Shown piece after piece: positions 20,530 through 30,829 of a stretch of 64,000 nt of DNA. Within the stretch, counting starts at the first letter, position 1, and the number at the start of each line of letters is the position of its first letter. The DNA is from Phytophthora colocasiae (lineage: Eukaryota > Oomycota > Peronosporomycetes > Peronosporales > Peronosporaceae). The notes beneath the pieces were generated by a model. The model ran no database searches, was not told the DNA's origin, and was given only the letters and a program-made list of their open reading frames with translations. A program made the translations under genes and the position numbers. Location: positions 1,364,001 through 1,428,000 of the forward strand of contig JAGKQI010000052.1 of assembly GCA_018806915.1 (NCBI GenBank), in the 5' to 3' direction.

Positions 20530-21534
20530 TTAGTTGTTCTTGGCAAAGTCCACACCCTTCTTGATCTGGGCCTCAAGAGCCACGATCATCTCGTCGAAGT
20601 TGGCCTGCTCCACAGCCGAGATGTCACCGAAGTGGTGCACCTTCTCGACACCGTTGGGGCCGAGCGTCACGGGCGTGGAGAAGAAAGGAAGCTTGGTCAC
20701 GTCGTTCTGCGTGTACGAGCACTCGACCACGTCCTTCTCTCCGTTCATAGCGTCCAGAAGACGTGTAGTGAAGCGAGCACCAGCGTACGCCATCGAGAGC
20801 GTAGCCGATCCCGTGCCGTTCTTAGCCTGCACGACCTCGTCACCGCCGAACTGGATACGGTGGGTGAGCTTGGCAATGTCTTCGTCCGAGAACTTGGCAC
20901 CTTCCAACTGGGACAGCAGCGGCAGGATGGTCGTTCCAGCGTGACCACCAATGACCTTGACGTTGGTCTCACGAGGGTTCCACTTCTGGTTCTCCGACAC
21001 GAACGTCGCAGCACGGACGACATCAAGAGTAGTGACACCAAAGAGGCGCTTGGGGTCGTACACACCAGCCTTCTTGAACGTCTCAGCCACAATAGGCACC
21101 GTGGAGTTGACAGGGTTGGCAATGATCAGCATCATAGCGTTAGGGCAGTGCTCAGCGGCCGCAGCAGCCAGAGACTGCACAATGCCGGCGTTCGTGTTGA
21201 ACAGGTCGTCACGAGTCATCCCCGGCTTACGGGGGACTCCAGCAGGGATGACGACGACGTCAGCGCCCTCCAGAGCTTCCCCGGCCTGTTCCATACCCAC
21301 GTGGCCCGTGACCTTTGCGTGGGTGTTGATGTGGCCAATGTCCGCGGCCACACCGGGTGTGTTGACAACGTCGAAGAGACTCAAGTGCTTAATGTGGTCA
21401 CAGTCCTTCAATAGGAGCGACATGGGCTGGCCAATACCTCCCGCAGCACCAAGGACAGCCACTTTCTGGGCGCCAGGGGCAGTGGAGAAGGCACGACGCA
21501 GCGTCGAAGAAGAGAGGGAGATACGTGCGAACAT
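20530..21534 (-). CDS. MDH: Mitochondrial malate dehydrogenase
   Basis: Converts malate and NAD+ to oxaloacetate and NADH in the TCA cycle. 334 residues from an ATG at 21534. The start [20 protein letters not shown] is a typical mitochondrial presequence. The NAD-binding glycine motif GAAGGIG is at 29-35; the mobile loop and substrate arginines are in [10 protein letters not shown] (Arg102, Arg108); the active-site pair is Asp171 (LDVVR) and His198 (GGHAG). Length and order match the mitochondrial and bacterial-type family. The upstream in-frame extension starts only at a GTG and was rejected. High GC in wobble positions suggests strong expression. Confidence 0.97.
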   Translation of the reverse strand: MFARISLSSSTLRRAFSTAPGAQKVAVLGAAGGIGQPMSLLLKDCDHIKHLSLFDVVNTPGVAADIGHINTHAKVTGHVGMEQAGEALEGADVVVIPAGVPRKPGMTRDDLFNTNAGIVQSLAAAAAEHCPNAMMLIIANPVNSTVPIVAETFKKAGVYDPKRLFGVTTLDVVRAATFVSENQKWNPRETNVKVIGGHAGTTILPLLSQLEGAKFSDEDIAKLTHRIQFGGDEVVQAKNGTGSATLSMAYAGARFTTRLLDAMNGEKDVVECSYTQNDVTKLPFFSTPVTLGPNGVEKVHHFGDISAVEQANFDEMIVALEAQIKKGVDFAKNN

Positions 21535-22401
21535 CTTTTTTAAATGAGACTTGGGAGGGAGCTGGGGAATTCCAGAGTGAAGCGTCAACGTACTTGAACG
21601 TCGTGGGGCTGGCACGTGCCCGTTTGAGCGACCGTCGTGTCACCAACTAGGGATGAAGATCAGGAAGCTACTGACACAAGTTGAAGCAGTTCGGTGGTGC
21701 GAGGTTGTAGGAATGGTAGAAAAAGGACGAATAACTGTATTTAACAACAAGGTGATGGACTTGCAGTTGGCCATTGGGCAATTGATACGCTGCGGCGTGG
21801 AGAATGGCAATGGCAACAGCAAAAGCTGGTGAAAGAGTCTTGAAGTGGTTAAATAATGCTAGATATGTGGTGTTTTTATCGTTGTTATTGTGGTCAAAAG
21901 CAGTGGAGGAAGGCGCTCTTGAAGTTGCAGCCACATAATGGCGAGAGACGAGGCTGAAATGCTTTGATCGTCCGTCGCACCTTGCGCCTCAGCATGCTGC
22001 AGCGGGGATAATGGATGAATACTCAGAACTTTGCACAGCGTTAAACAGTGCACCGGTGGTCCAGAATGGCAGTTGATTCTGTTCCGGCGACACCTTATCT
22101 CTGCTTGGTGAAATGCTGCGCCGGGCAGCCAACTTCGATGACCGAACTTCAGTTTCATTCGTGTGCAACTTCAGTTTTGCGATGGTCATCACCAGGTTCC
22201 AGTCTTCGACTAAATCGCCATGTGCTGTAGTCGACATTGTCACACACAAGTAGCGCAATGAAACGAATTGCGAATCGATCGCCAACAATAACTCGAGAAT
22301 GAATAACAGCCACAGCATTTTCAGTCCAATTCACAGACATGAAAAGGTCCATAAGGGCGTACGTAAGTGTACTGGCTCATGGGAACCTGATCGTCGGGGG
22401 A
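21535..22401. other. Intergenic, no gene seen
   Basis: Short overlapping minus-strand ORFs, one with a hydrophobic N-terminus (22318-21989), have no recognisable content. The malate dehydrogenase promoter lies at the left end. Confidence 0.45.
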
Positions 22402-22987
22402 TCACTTCAACGTGCAATGGACCCGAATGACGTCAGTCTCCACACGCTTTTCAGTTCTGGAGATCCTCGACGACACTTCTTCATTACCCACGAAGTTACT
22501 GTTCTTCTTGACTACTAGTACAAGTTTAGTTCCAGTCTCTTCAAGTGACGATATACGCAGCAACCAGCCTAAAGGCAGCGCCAACGCCCCCATACCGATA
22601 CAAGCTGCCCATTGAACACCACTGAGTGGAGCGCAATGGAAGAGTTCACCACCAAGTTGCACGATAGCGACTTGCAGTCCGCACTGCACACACAGCGCAG
22701 AGATGCTCAGTTTGCTTTTCCAAAGCTCCTTCAGTCTCAGCATCGACGTACCTGCTACACCTTGACGACAATTGAGCTGGTAGAAGAGCTGCAGCCACAC
22801 GAACGTGTTGAAGACGATGGTCAAGTGCTCAGTGGACTTCGAGTCGTCGTTAGTCACGGATGACCGACCTGAAGGCACGTTGAACCACTTGTCGCCTAGG
22901 AACGTGATCAGCAACAGCATCGTAAGCTGCAAAACGGTTTGACCTGCAACGTGCTTGGTCATACGTGGCGTCACCAAGGGTTTACTA
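22402..22987 (-). pseudogene. P-type Ca2+-ATPase, C-terminal part (inverted piece)
   Basis: Reads KPLVTPRMTKHVAGQ, then four hydrophobic segments with LTIVFNTFVWLQLFYQLNCRQ, VQCGLQVAIVQLGGELFHC and QWAACIGMGALALPLGWLL, ending in a normal stop at 22402. This is the cation-ATPase C-terminal membrane domain of plasma-membrane-type (IIB) calcium pumps, the last four or five helices. It is cut at 22987 by a Tc1-like element, and the next codons resume beyond that element at 24275. The rest of the pump lies on the opposite strand at 26.3-27.9 kb. Non-functional as it stands. Confidence 0.85.
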
Positions 22988-24272
22988 CACTCCGCGCCAG
23001 GATAGATCGGCCACCCACGTTGCTGGCCGTAACTCAGTCAATTTTAGGAGTTGGAGCCTGCTATTTAGATATGTTTTGCAGCTATTTTTGACTAAAGCGG
23101 TGTTTGTGCTAACGAGCTGGATATTGCAATTCATCGGGTGGCTAGCATACAGAGGAGCACTTTTGGCACCACGACAGGTTAGATCGGCCGCCAACACAAT
23201 ACAAATCTCAAATCAAATGTGACTAAATGATTGCATATCAAAAGAGTCGATAAAGACGAGTGGTCTGTATTGGTGCTTACTTGGCAAGATACCACGCAAG
23301 AAAAAGCCCCACCAACCCCAGAAGAAGCCCCGCCTCACTGATAATGAGCGGGGTAGAATTCAAGGCCTTCGGGAAGCGGGTGTGAGCGCTCGTAACACTG
23401 CACTGCTGACCTCCCGCAGCCGAGACACCGTCGCCCGTGTTGTTGCCCCATCTCACTATGCTTAACTAAAGCTCCCAGGACCCCATCCTTATCTAACGGA
23501 TCGTGAAACTCTGCGGCTAGTGCGCGAAGCGTCCAAGGGCAACCTCTCTGCCGCCAAGCTAAAGGCCGAGCTGAAACTCTCCGTCTCCGTGCGCACCATA
23601 CAGCGTACCCTTTCCAGGGTAGACTGGATGGTGTACACAAAGATGGAAAACACGTTGCCATTGAAACCGGAGGACATGGCCGCTCGTAAGGCGTGGGCTC
23701 GCACCATGCTAGTGCGGAAAGATAACTCAAGCATTCACGTCTCCAAGCAAACTAAGGTTTTTTTTTTACGGAGCAAGCTGTAGATGTTCTAGATTGGCCA
23801 TCAAAGTCACCGGATTTTAATCCCATAGAAAATCTGTGGTCTATTATGAGTAGGACGGTCTATAATAATGGAAAACAGTATGAGGGTGTAGCAGATTTAA
23901 CTGTTGCGCTCTTTGAGGCATGGGAATCAATCCCATTAGCTCTACTAAAGTCCCTTATCGAGTCGTTGCCACGTCGATGCGTAGAAGTAGTTGATAGGAA
24001 CGGAAACAGGACTCACTATTGATATGCAATCATTTAGTCACATTTGATTTGAGATTTGTATTGTGTTGGCGGCCGATCTAACCTGTCGTGGTGCCAAAAG
24101 TGCTCCTCTGTATGCTAGCCACCCGATGAATTGCAATATCCAGCTCGTTAGCACAAACACCGCTTTAGTCAAAAATAGCTGCAAAACATATCTAAATAGC
24201 AGGCTCCAACTCCTAAAATTGACTGAGTTACGGCCAGCAACGTGGGTGGCCGATCTATCCTGGCGCGGAGTG
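22988..24272. mobile_element. Tc1-like element A, non-autonomous, 253-bp inverted repeats
   Basis: A 1285-bp element starting CACTCCGCGCCAGG and ending with the reverse complement, flanked on both sides by TA (22986-22987 and 24273-24274), the Tc1/mariner target duplication. The terminal inverted repeats are long (22988-23240 and 24020-24272) and appear identical or nearly so, which points to recent movement. The inside holds a deleted transposase. Its insertion lies within the Ca2+-ATPase membrane domain; the host frame joins across it as PYAR then SKPLV. Confidence 0.9.
23280..24022 (+). pseudogene. Tc1-like transposase remnant with internal deletion
   Basis: The N-terminal helix-turn-helix region (LTDNERGRIQGLREAG; VRTIQRTLSRVDW) is followed by a deletion near 23715 that removes the first catalytic Asp. 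The sequence resumes at DNSSIHVSKQTK (second Asp). A T-run at 23757-23767 shifts the frame again before KSPDFNPIENLWSIM (the catalytic Glu). A stop at about 23463-23465 also breaks the N-terminal part. The reading ends at 24022, where the right inverted repeat begins. It must depend on transposase supplied elsewhere. Confidence 0.85.
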
Positions 24273-24274
24273 TA

Positions 24275-24340
24275 CGAGCGTATGGTTGATGCGCGAGGAT
24301 CTCCGAAGCTTTAGGCTCGTCGGTTGTAAGTACAAGTGAA
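24275..24340 (-). pseudogene. P-type Ca2+-ATPase piece upstream of Tc1-like element A
   Basis: In one frame this reads FASLVLTTDEPKASEIL then AHQPYAR. This corresponds to the loop after membrane helix 6 in IIB pumps (family pattern: ALATEPP then PYGR). It continues directly into SKPLVTPRM at 22987 once the transposon is set aside. On its other side the ATPase ends and a Harbinger fragment starts. Confidence 0.7.
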
Positions 24341-24344
24341 GCGA

Positions 24345-24764
24345 AGACGTAGCAGGAGGTACTCCAAATAGTTCACAAAGCGTCTTCTGCTCTACCGCAG
24401 CAGTGTAGAAATGCAGAACGCACGCCAGCACGTTGTTTACACTTTGCAAACGGGCTGGTCTCCCCCGTTTACCTGGGCCACTCCGCACGTGATAGTGCCG
24501 ACTGAAAGCCGCCAATAAAATGTTGAACTGCAGCACGGGTAACGACACCGTGACGATGAACGCACTGTCATCACGACTCGCAAAAATGGCCGCCCATGGA
24601 CTCGCTGAAGGCTGAATCAGGACATCAGAAGTCAAATAATTACGTTCACGTAGACAGAAACGGACTCGTAATAGCTTCGCAATGACCTTCATGCGAGACC
24701 GTTGATGACGTTGTAGCTGTCGACGGAATGCTGCTTGTAGTACTATAGCCGAAGTGAAACGCAT
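24345..24764 (-). pseudogene. PIF/Harbinger (HARBI1-like) transposase N-terminus
   Basis: From an ATG at 24764, about 140 residues resemble the N-terminal region of oomycete HARBI1-like nucleases: a basic start, FNILLAAFSRHY, GRPARLQSVNN and KTLCELFGVPPAT. The DDE catalytic part is missing: the frame runs into the Ca2+-ATPase piece at about 24345. The fragment sits exactly at the breakpoint where the ATPase C-terminal part is inverted, so it may mark the rearrangement. Confidence 0.6.
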
Positions 24765-25003
24765 CGCGCGCTGTAGGACGTGCTTTTGTAAATGAAGTAC
24801 TACGACGCTACGGATGTGCTACACGAACCTCTCCCACTACAGCTTGTGTAGTTTTTGGAGGTCAGATGGAGGGCACGTGGATCGCAAATAGTGCAAACAA
24901 ACATGGGACAATTAAACCTGATGTTCACCTTGTTTCAGGTTGCTCAACATTTCTGCGGGTCACTCGATAACCGACATCCTCGTTAGACCAATTCCTGTGA
25001 AAT

Positions 25004-25374
25004 GATCATCTGGAGTCTGTACAGTGCTTCAGCAGCGGTTGGACGCTCTGTAGGGTCAACTGACACACAAGCAAGCCCTAATTCCAGCATGAACAAGGGT
25101 TCATCTCTGAAAACTCGACTCGAATCTCTCCTGACGTGATTTTCTGCAACAAAGTCGCGTCCGCCATCTTCCGCCCAGTGGAAGCAACGCTTCGTTCTTT
25201 CGCTTGGGTGTAAGGAATTGTGTGGATATCCAACTCCGACAAAACCACACCATAGGCGGGAGTACCTTTACAGGAGTCGCCGGTGTATGAGGTCATGATC
25301 CCGTAAATCTTTTCTGCATACACAAACGGATAGAGTCCAAACAGCATAATGGACATCATAATACATCGAATCAT
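25004..25374 (-). pseudogene. Receptor-like kinase copy K2, signal peptide fused to kinase C-lobe
   Basis: Starts at an ATG at 25374 with a signal peptide and the first 20 or so ectodomain residues (KIYGIMTSYTGDSCKGTPA). It then jumps directly to the end of the kinase domain (YGVVLSELDIHTIPYTQ ... GEIRVEFSEMNPC). An internal deletion of over 1.2 kb, relative to the other copies, removed the rest of the ectodomain, the membrane span and the catalytic core. A one-base deletion near 25090 (against the K4 sequence) shifts the last part, SVDPTERPTAAEALYRL, out of frame. It is dead as a kinase. Confidence 0.85.
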
Positions 25375-25521
25375 CGTGTCAACTTGCAGGAAATTGGCGA
25401 TTGAGTCAAAGCGAAAGTGAATGCAATGGCACAAGTGAAAACTATCACACGTAGGAAGTACGTTACTCGAAGTTGATCTCGTTTGAAAATGTTAATTCAG
25501 GATGCATCAGTTTCCTGCCGT

Positions 25522-25548
25522 CAGGTGCGTTGCTCAGGCAACGGCACC
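25522..25548 (-). promoter_or_regulatory. Palindromic motif upstream of K2
   Basis: CGTTGC-N4-GCAACG at 25528-25543 is a perfect 6+6 palindrome, about 155 bp upstream of the K2 start. The extended minus-strand form GGTGCCGTTGCCTGAGCAA recurs upstream of K5, and a variant upstream of K4. Confidence 0.55.
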
Positions 25549-25618
25549 ATCCAGGAGTTCACGTGGGTAAGAAGCAGGTGAATCTAGGAGACTGTGCGCT
25601 GCTTTAGGTTCTGGAAGG

Positions 25619-25767
25619 CCAGGATCAACTGACACACAAGCCAACATTAGGTCCAGCAAAGAGCGAGAGATAAACTCCAAGAACATCTAACACTCTGCAG
25701 ATTATCACTAGCCATTTTACGCCCCAAGGAAGCAAGGCTTCGCTTTGTGGCTAGGGAATAAAGGACA
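25619..25767 (-). pseudogene. Receptor-like kinase copy K3, decayed C-lobe remnant
   Basis: About 150 bp on the minus strand resemble the end of the kinase domain of K1 and K4: a degraded form of the KERSVASTGRKMADATLLQ stretch, then a recognisable SRSLL..LACVSVDP. Several frame breaks are present. No ectodomain is seen. It is the most decayed copy in the family. Confidence 0.55.
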
Positions 25768-26259
25768 AAATGTCGATTGTTTGAGATCCCGATGAGCAAC
25801 CAAGTTCAGACATCTCATTCAGCGTTATAGCATATCTCGATAGTCGATGATACTCACAGGTCCCCGTGATCGGAGACTAACTCGATGGTAGTCCTCATTC
25901 TTCGATTTGCGTCGTCCGAGAACAGTGTCAATGGACGGGCGTCCCTTACTGTCTCTATCCCCCGTGGCGGGTGGTTCAGGGGCATTTCCACTGCTTCCTA
26001 CGGATTTGTGTCGATTACTGAGCTTGCCAAACGATGTGTCCCCTACGTCAAGTTCCTCTTCTTCATCTATTTCATCACCTCGCAGCAGATTTTGAAACGG
26101 ATGAAACAACGGACTTCTGGTCGCAATGGAAACGACTTGGAGGCATTTTGGGCCTCGCAAGAGCTCGACGAGTCGAAGGTCTGGACGCTCAAGAAGCCTA
26201 TTGGGGACTGTACATGGAGTGGAGAAGACGTGGATTCTGCTTCACCTGCAACTCTAAAG
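25768..26259. other. Region without a recognised gene
   Basis: ORFs on both strands overlap (minus 26160-25825, plus from 25885). Neither has a domain I recognise; the minus one has an acidic stretch and a Ser/Arg-rich end. It may hold eroded upstream parts of the Ca2+-ATPase. Confidence 0.35.
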
Positions 26260-26502
26260 CAACAACTCGTATGTCTCGCTCTTGTTGCCATCGCAGACCC
26301 GTTACGCCCTGGAACACGTGAAGCTGTGGCTTCCTGTCAACAAGCAGGGATTGTCGTTCGAATGGTAACAGGAGATAACGCACTGACAGCACGTTCCATA
26401 GCAGAAGACTGCGGTATCTTGACGTCAAAGGACGACCACAACACGTACACTGTCATGGAAGGACCGGAGTTCCGTGCACTGGTACTTAATGCCCATGGAG
26501 AC
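26260..26502 (+). pseudogene. P-type Ca2+-ATPase, phosphorylation/hinge piece
   Basis: Reads LALVAIADPLRPGTREAV then GIVVRMVTGDNALTARSIA and MEGPEFRALV. This is the conserved P-domain region of IIB calcium pumps (family pattern: GIKDPVRPGV..V, VRMVTGDN..TA..IA..CGI). It ends at an 8-bp duplication, ATGGAGAC, where a 936-bp element is inserted, and the host frame resumes at 27439. The N-terminal membrane helices, actuator domain and DKTGT site were not found upstream. Confidence 0.85.
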
Positions 26503-27438
26503 TACTGGCATGCATCCGATTGCATCCGAATCCTGCGATCTGATTGGTTACACCATATTGCGGGACGGAGCGAGGCTCAATTTAAATTTCGCGCCATTTT
26601 ACTTCAACTACCAGATACGTCTCACCTAAAACAACGATGCTTTGCCTGCTGCTAGCTGCACTGACTGTTCCGTTGGCATTGGCAGTATCCCGGCATCGTG
26701 CTCGGGGAGGACAATTGAGCCTATTTGGGAGTCCTTTACCGTTATTGAAGAGACCAAAAGCAGAAATACAAGGACGTGACGTGCGATTCCTGCGGTGTTC
26801 TTTTGAAAAGAGTACAGCCATCGCGTGGGCTTTTAAATCACGTGAGGAGCTGCACCAGTATACCGGCGTACATCAAGGAACGATATGAACGGTTGGCTGC
26901 TGAGAAAAAGCCCAAGAAGAAGCAGAAGCGATCTCGTGCAGGCCACAAGAAATAGAAGACACACAAGAATTCACCGAAGATTTTAAGTTTCGCTGCCAAA
27001 TGGTTGTCGCGAACTTGTTTTTTAGGATCGCGGTTGCTTTTCGCGTCGTCGAGCACGATGCTTTTCGTCAGTGCTGCCAACACGTCCGACGCCACAGTGA
27101 GGCCGGATACGACAGCTAGCGACGAGATATTGCAAAGTATACGTGAACTGGAGCGGCTGGTAGCACCACAACAGGATGAAGGTTGGTTTGACGGCGCTCA
27201 TTGGGGTGACGAAGACTATCCCCCCAGCGAAGTTGCTACAGATTGGACGGTTTAGGCTCTATCCCCGCGTACTGCATTTTGGCTTGATCGAAGCGAAAGA
27301 ATAGAATATTTTGGTTAATTTAACATCATTGTTTTTGGTCTACTTGAGTAGCGTGTGATTCGGATGCATGCATCAATTGCATTCGAATATTCGGATGCAC
27401 GCATCCGATTGCATCCGATTGCATCTTAACCAACAGTA
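26503..27438 (+). mobile_element. Non-autonomous hAT-like element, 936 bp, 8-bp target duplication
   Basis: The ATGGAGAC repeat at 26495-26502 and 27439-27446 flanks a segment that starts TACTGGCATGC and whose opposite end, read inward, starts TACTGTTGG. Near both ends are GCATCCGATTGCATCCGA repeats. Inside, at about 26760-26955, is a BED-like zinc finger (CDSCGVLL ... LLNHVRSC) with a basic tail, and a short ORF at 27058-27255. No catalytic domain is present. Removing it and one duplication restores the ATPase frame exactly (AHGD then LQQDVFD). Confidence 0.8.
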
Positions 27439-27890
27439 ATGGAGACCTCCAGCAAGACGTTTTCGACCAGATTTGGCCTTCTCTTCGTGTTTTAGCTCGC
27501 GATTCACCACAGGATAAACACACACTCGTGACTTCGAGCGTCGAAACTTCTGCCTCAACAGCTCGTAACAGTCACTGGAGATGGCACAAATGACGCACCA
27601 GCACTTCGAGCTGCTCACGTGGGTTTTGCCATGAGGAAAAGCGGCACTTCCGTTGCAAAAGAGGCTGCTGATATCGTGCTAATGGACGACGATCTGGCCG
27701 GTGTCGTCAGTGCGGTGGTCTCTGGACGTGGCGTTTTCGATGGCATCTCGCAGGTTCTTCAGTTCCAACTCACAGTCATCGCAGTAGCTTTGAGTGTGGC
27801 TTGTATCGGAGCTGTGACGCTGCGTCAGTCCCCCATTGCAGTCGTGCAGATCCTGTGGGTGAACCTCTTCATGGGCATCTTTTACTTCCC
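27439..27890 (+). pseudogene. P-type Ca2+-ATPase, hinge to membrane helix 6
   Basis: Continues the pump after the hAT-like insert: VFDQIWPSLRVLARDSPQDK, then after a frameshift near 27530-27545 the signature [37 protein letters not shown] and the helix 5-6 segment ending LWVNLFMG. The homology stops there. The residues that should follow are found on the opposite strand at 24340 going down to 22402. Confidence 0.85.
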
Positions 27891-28068
27891 CTACCATTTG
27901 AACCTGCGCGAAGAAGTGTTCGACTTTCAAACATTTATCACTTGTACAATCTGAGAGTACGCAGCACTGGTATCAGTCAGATCCGCAGCGTGTTTATGGC
28001 GTGAAGCTAAGTAAATCTTTTCTTTTGACTTGTTTCCGCATCTTCGTTAGCTAAAATCTGTGCGCGCC

Positions 28069-29153
28069 CTAAGGATGCTCTTTTCCAGGTGGATCGCTAC
28101 CGAACAGCTTCGACATGACTAGCAGCGTGAGCTGTTGATTTTGGATGTCACGATTGCGTTGTTGCTGAGCCATCTCGAGTCGAAATTGCCGCTCTCTATC
28201 CTCGCGCGCAGCTTCTCGCTCTTCGCGCTCACGACGAACACTGGCGTCGCGTAACGCCTGTCGTTCCTCCATCATCATGAACACACCGAGCAGCCCAGAA
28301 TCCCCTGTTGAAGGAGCTGCAGGGAGCTCCGAGGCCAACTTGTCCAACATACTGTCGAGCCGGATTCGGCGTTGAGCTGTCTGGCTCAAGAGCGCTGTCG
28401 GATTTCTTGGTGACGTAGTTTTAGATCGGGATTTCCCTAAATTACGGGATAGCCTGGCAAGCTCTGCAGGCGATAGGCCAGCACGGGGTGTTGCCACCAA
28501 CTTGGACGGCGTTGATAGCCTAGCCGGGGTACTAGGCGTATCTCCCCCAACAACAAGGGCGACGGTGTCAATGCTGGGCGTCGCTGGATTATCAGCAGCT
28601 TCAATTACGGGCGCATCGGGAGCGTGAAAAGGACTGCCATCCCCGCTAATAGCGACTTCGTGATGGACAGCTCCGTTCTCAACAGCAACATGGTTTGAGG
28701 TTGTCATAGCATCGCTTTCTATGCTCCCGAACGGTCCCTCCGCCGTGGTAGGATCTTTTCCAGTTTCAGCGTCTTCAGAGTCATCATTGTGAAGCGTCGT
28801 GACGGCACAACGGGCCTCAATCAGGCAGAATACGCTTTGCACGCTTCACATCAGACGGGCACTTAGGATCTCCAGTGGGCTTTCTTTTGTTCTTCAAGCT
28901 GAGGAACTTGCGCTTTAGACTCTCCCCGTCACGCTCAGGCCAGCCATTGGGAAGCTGAGCGTTGTAGAGAGCAGCGACGTTGCTCCACTGCTCGGCACCA
29001 AAAGGCAGTCGGTCTTCAACGATGTCAAGCATTCCTAAGTCACAGTACGTAAGTAACCACATCAATACATTTTCAAATAAGAAAACACGACGTACGATTC
29101 ACCTCGCTTGAACGAAAGTTCTTCCCCTTTGTTTTCTTGCCGGTGCTGAACAT
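28069..29153 (-). pseudogene. DUF6818/SANT-like protein gene, one frameshift
   Basis: The N-terminal part (29065-28817) has a Myb/SANT-like domain of the oomycete DUF6818 type: EQWSNVAALYNAQLPNGW, RKFLSLKNKRKPTG, then CPSDVKRAKRI. The frame breaks at about 28835-28842, where KRAKRI meets LIEARCAV in another frame. The second part (to 28069) is Pro/Ser/Thr-rich, then a charged coiled coil (EREEREAAREDRER) and a short tail. A possible first exon starts at an ATG at 29153 (FSTGKKTKGK) with GT..AG borders around 29102-29035, but its phase does not fit cleanly. These proteins are common near oomycete repeats; the function is unknown. Possibly a living gene with a sequencing error. Confidence 0.55.
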
Positions 29154-29683
29154 GGTAGCAGAGAAGACGAGAGTCGGTATCAGACTTAGCGTGGCCTGAT
29201 CAAAACGAAAAGTGAGTCCTTCAAGTGGCTCGCGACGGCGCTCACCAGTAGTAGAAGCGTCCTCGATCCAGCCGAGATAGAGAGAGAAAGAGACTCTGCA
29301 GCGAATTTCTCGTCCTCGACACTTATGTCACAAGCAAGCGTGTTAAACACAAGTTTGATCAGACGTTTTTTTCGTCTTACCATTCTTTGTGACGGATTTG
29401 TGTTCGATTTGCCTCGCTGTCTGTGCTTGGTATTTGATGCCTCGTACGTTATGACTTGCGAGGTTTTTGGAAGTCACCCAATGACGCACATACCGCACCC
29501 AAATGGAAGAGCAAACAGACCACAAATGGCAGCATGTGACTGGCATATACAGCGTTTTGAGTCATTTTTGGAAGTCACCCTATCAACCCTGAATAATAAA
29601 TGAACTCAACACAGATATTTTTTGTCGATTACAAAGAAGGATTTAATCGATGCGGTGAGTGCTCAACGTATACCTGGAGTTTC

Positions 29684-29699
29684 CGTTGCCTGAACAACG
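29684..29699 (+). promoter_or_regulatory. Palindromic motif upstream of K4
   Basis: CGTTGCCTGAACAACG is a near-perfect palindrome (one mismatch) about 150 bp upstream of the K4 start codon. The same motif precedes K2 and K5. Confidence 0.55.
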
Positions 29700-29795
29700 T
29701 TCCTGAAGCAAATGATTGAAGAATTCACCCCATGAATGTCTAAATTGGTTTTTTTTACGGCTGGCATGTAACGTCCTCTCTTGGACTCTTCTGTT

Positions 29796-29836
29796 CACTT
29801 TCGATTTTGTTCAGTCGACAGTATCCAGTGACTACC
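29796..29836 (+). promoter_or_regulatory. Likely core promoter of K4
   Basis: The TTCACTTTCGATTTTGTTC...GTCGACAG.ATCCAGTGACTACC block lies just before the ATG at 29848 and recurs almost unchanged before K6 (40548-40590). The TTCACTTTCGATTT part resembles the oomycete initiator plus flanking element. Confidence 0.5.
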
Positions 29837-29847
29837 CTCGGGGCGTG

Positions 29848-30488
29848 ATGACGTCGGCTGTGCTACTGCTTACTCTCCTGTTCCCTTTTGTGACCGGAGA
29901 AACGGTGTATTGGATCGATGCGTATTACAACGATAGTTCGTGCGACGGCGCTCCATTGCAATTCTCAGCGTACAATGCGGGCGATTGTGTGGAGGGCGAT
30001 GATCTTGAGTGCTCTGATGCAGATTCGTATCCTTTGAAAACCAAGAGTAAGTGTTCAACGGACTACCTATCAACAATGCAAGAAATGTTTGGAACCTCCG
30101 CGTATATCATACAAGAGATTTTCGATGACTCTACCTGCTCTAGCTTGAATAGTCTTTTCGTTGCCAACGGATACATTGCCTCCGGTAACTGCCAGGTATA
30201 GTAGATCCCTTGTTCCATTTTAACGCAACGCTGGATATTGATGGACACGCATTGATCGAATATTACGATGACAGTCAATGCTCATCAGAAGCGTTGTGGT
30301 ATAACGAATCTGCACTCAACTCGACGTTGTCAGACCATTCGTGCGACAAGTACAATTACAGGTGGTACAGCAACAAGGAAAATTTATCGGAAGCTGGTGC
30401 TAGAACTGAACCATCCACGGAAGCTCCCGTCTCCGAAATAGTGTACAGAATCAATGCCATTTATCCCGAAAACTTCTGCTCGGAAACT
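29848..30488 (+). pseudogene. Receptor-like kinase copy K4, 5' part (interrupted ectodomain)
   Basis: From an ATG at 29848: a signal peptide (TSAVLLLTLLFPFVTG), then a Cys-rich ectodomain module with the family marks YLSTMQ, YIIQEIFDDSTC, IASGNC and YRWYSN. One G appears to be missing near 30195 (NCQ then a stop; restoring a base gives NCQG and the normal continuation LFHFNATLD). A second module begins at VYRINAIYPENFC and is cut at 30488 by the Copia element. Inserted DNA plus the frameshift make this a pseudogene. Before the insertion the gene had two ectodomain modules in tandem, unlike K1, K5 and K6 with one. Confidence 0.85.
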
Positions 30489-30829
30489 TGATGGAAGGCT
30501 AGGAAGTCGACTAAGGAGCACGGTGACTGTAGAAGGCGTGAGTAGGAGACTTGAGTTGCTTGTTATTGAGTTGGAAAGTTTGAGAATGAAAAGAAGTTGG
30601 AGCTACTTGCTCCGTACTAACATGTACAAGGGCTATCCCCTTGGTGTCTCCTCTGTGGTGGTGTAAATGTAGTTTGAATCTGTACTTGCTTGGCACGATC
30701 CATGTGCCTGTCCTTCAATCGGACAATCAGTAGTTGCGTGGTATAACATCTCATCGGTGTAATTCTGTATGGAGCTGCCGTCGGTTCCATCTAGCCGGAT
30801 GATGCTGACGCGAACTTGTTATTCCAACA
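30489..30829 (-). repeat. LTR of the Copia element (3' LTR in element orientation)
   Basis: 341 bp, TG...CA at the ends on both strands (TGATGGAAGG ... TTATTCCAACA on the plus strand). It differs from the partner LTR at 35501-35841 at only two positions that I could find. Confidence 0.95.

Noticed and set aside
20632..21414. 260-codon plus-strand ORF over malate dehydrogenase
   Set aside because: It is the antisense shadow of a conserved gene with biased codons.
21535..21615. 27-residue extension of malate dehydrogenase
   Set aside because: It begins with GTG and lies upstream of a good ATG and presequence.
30511..30696. Conserved 61-codon ORF in both LTRs
   Set aside because: It is present only because the LTRs are duplicates. 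It has no start of its own and no known LTR protein matches.
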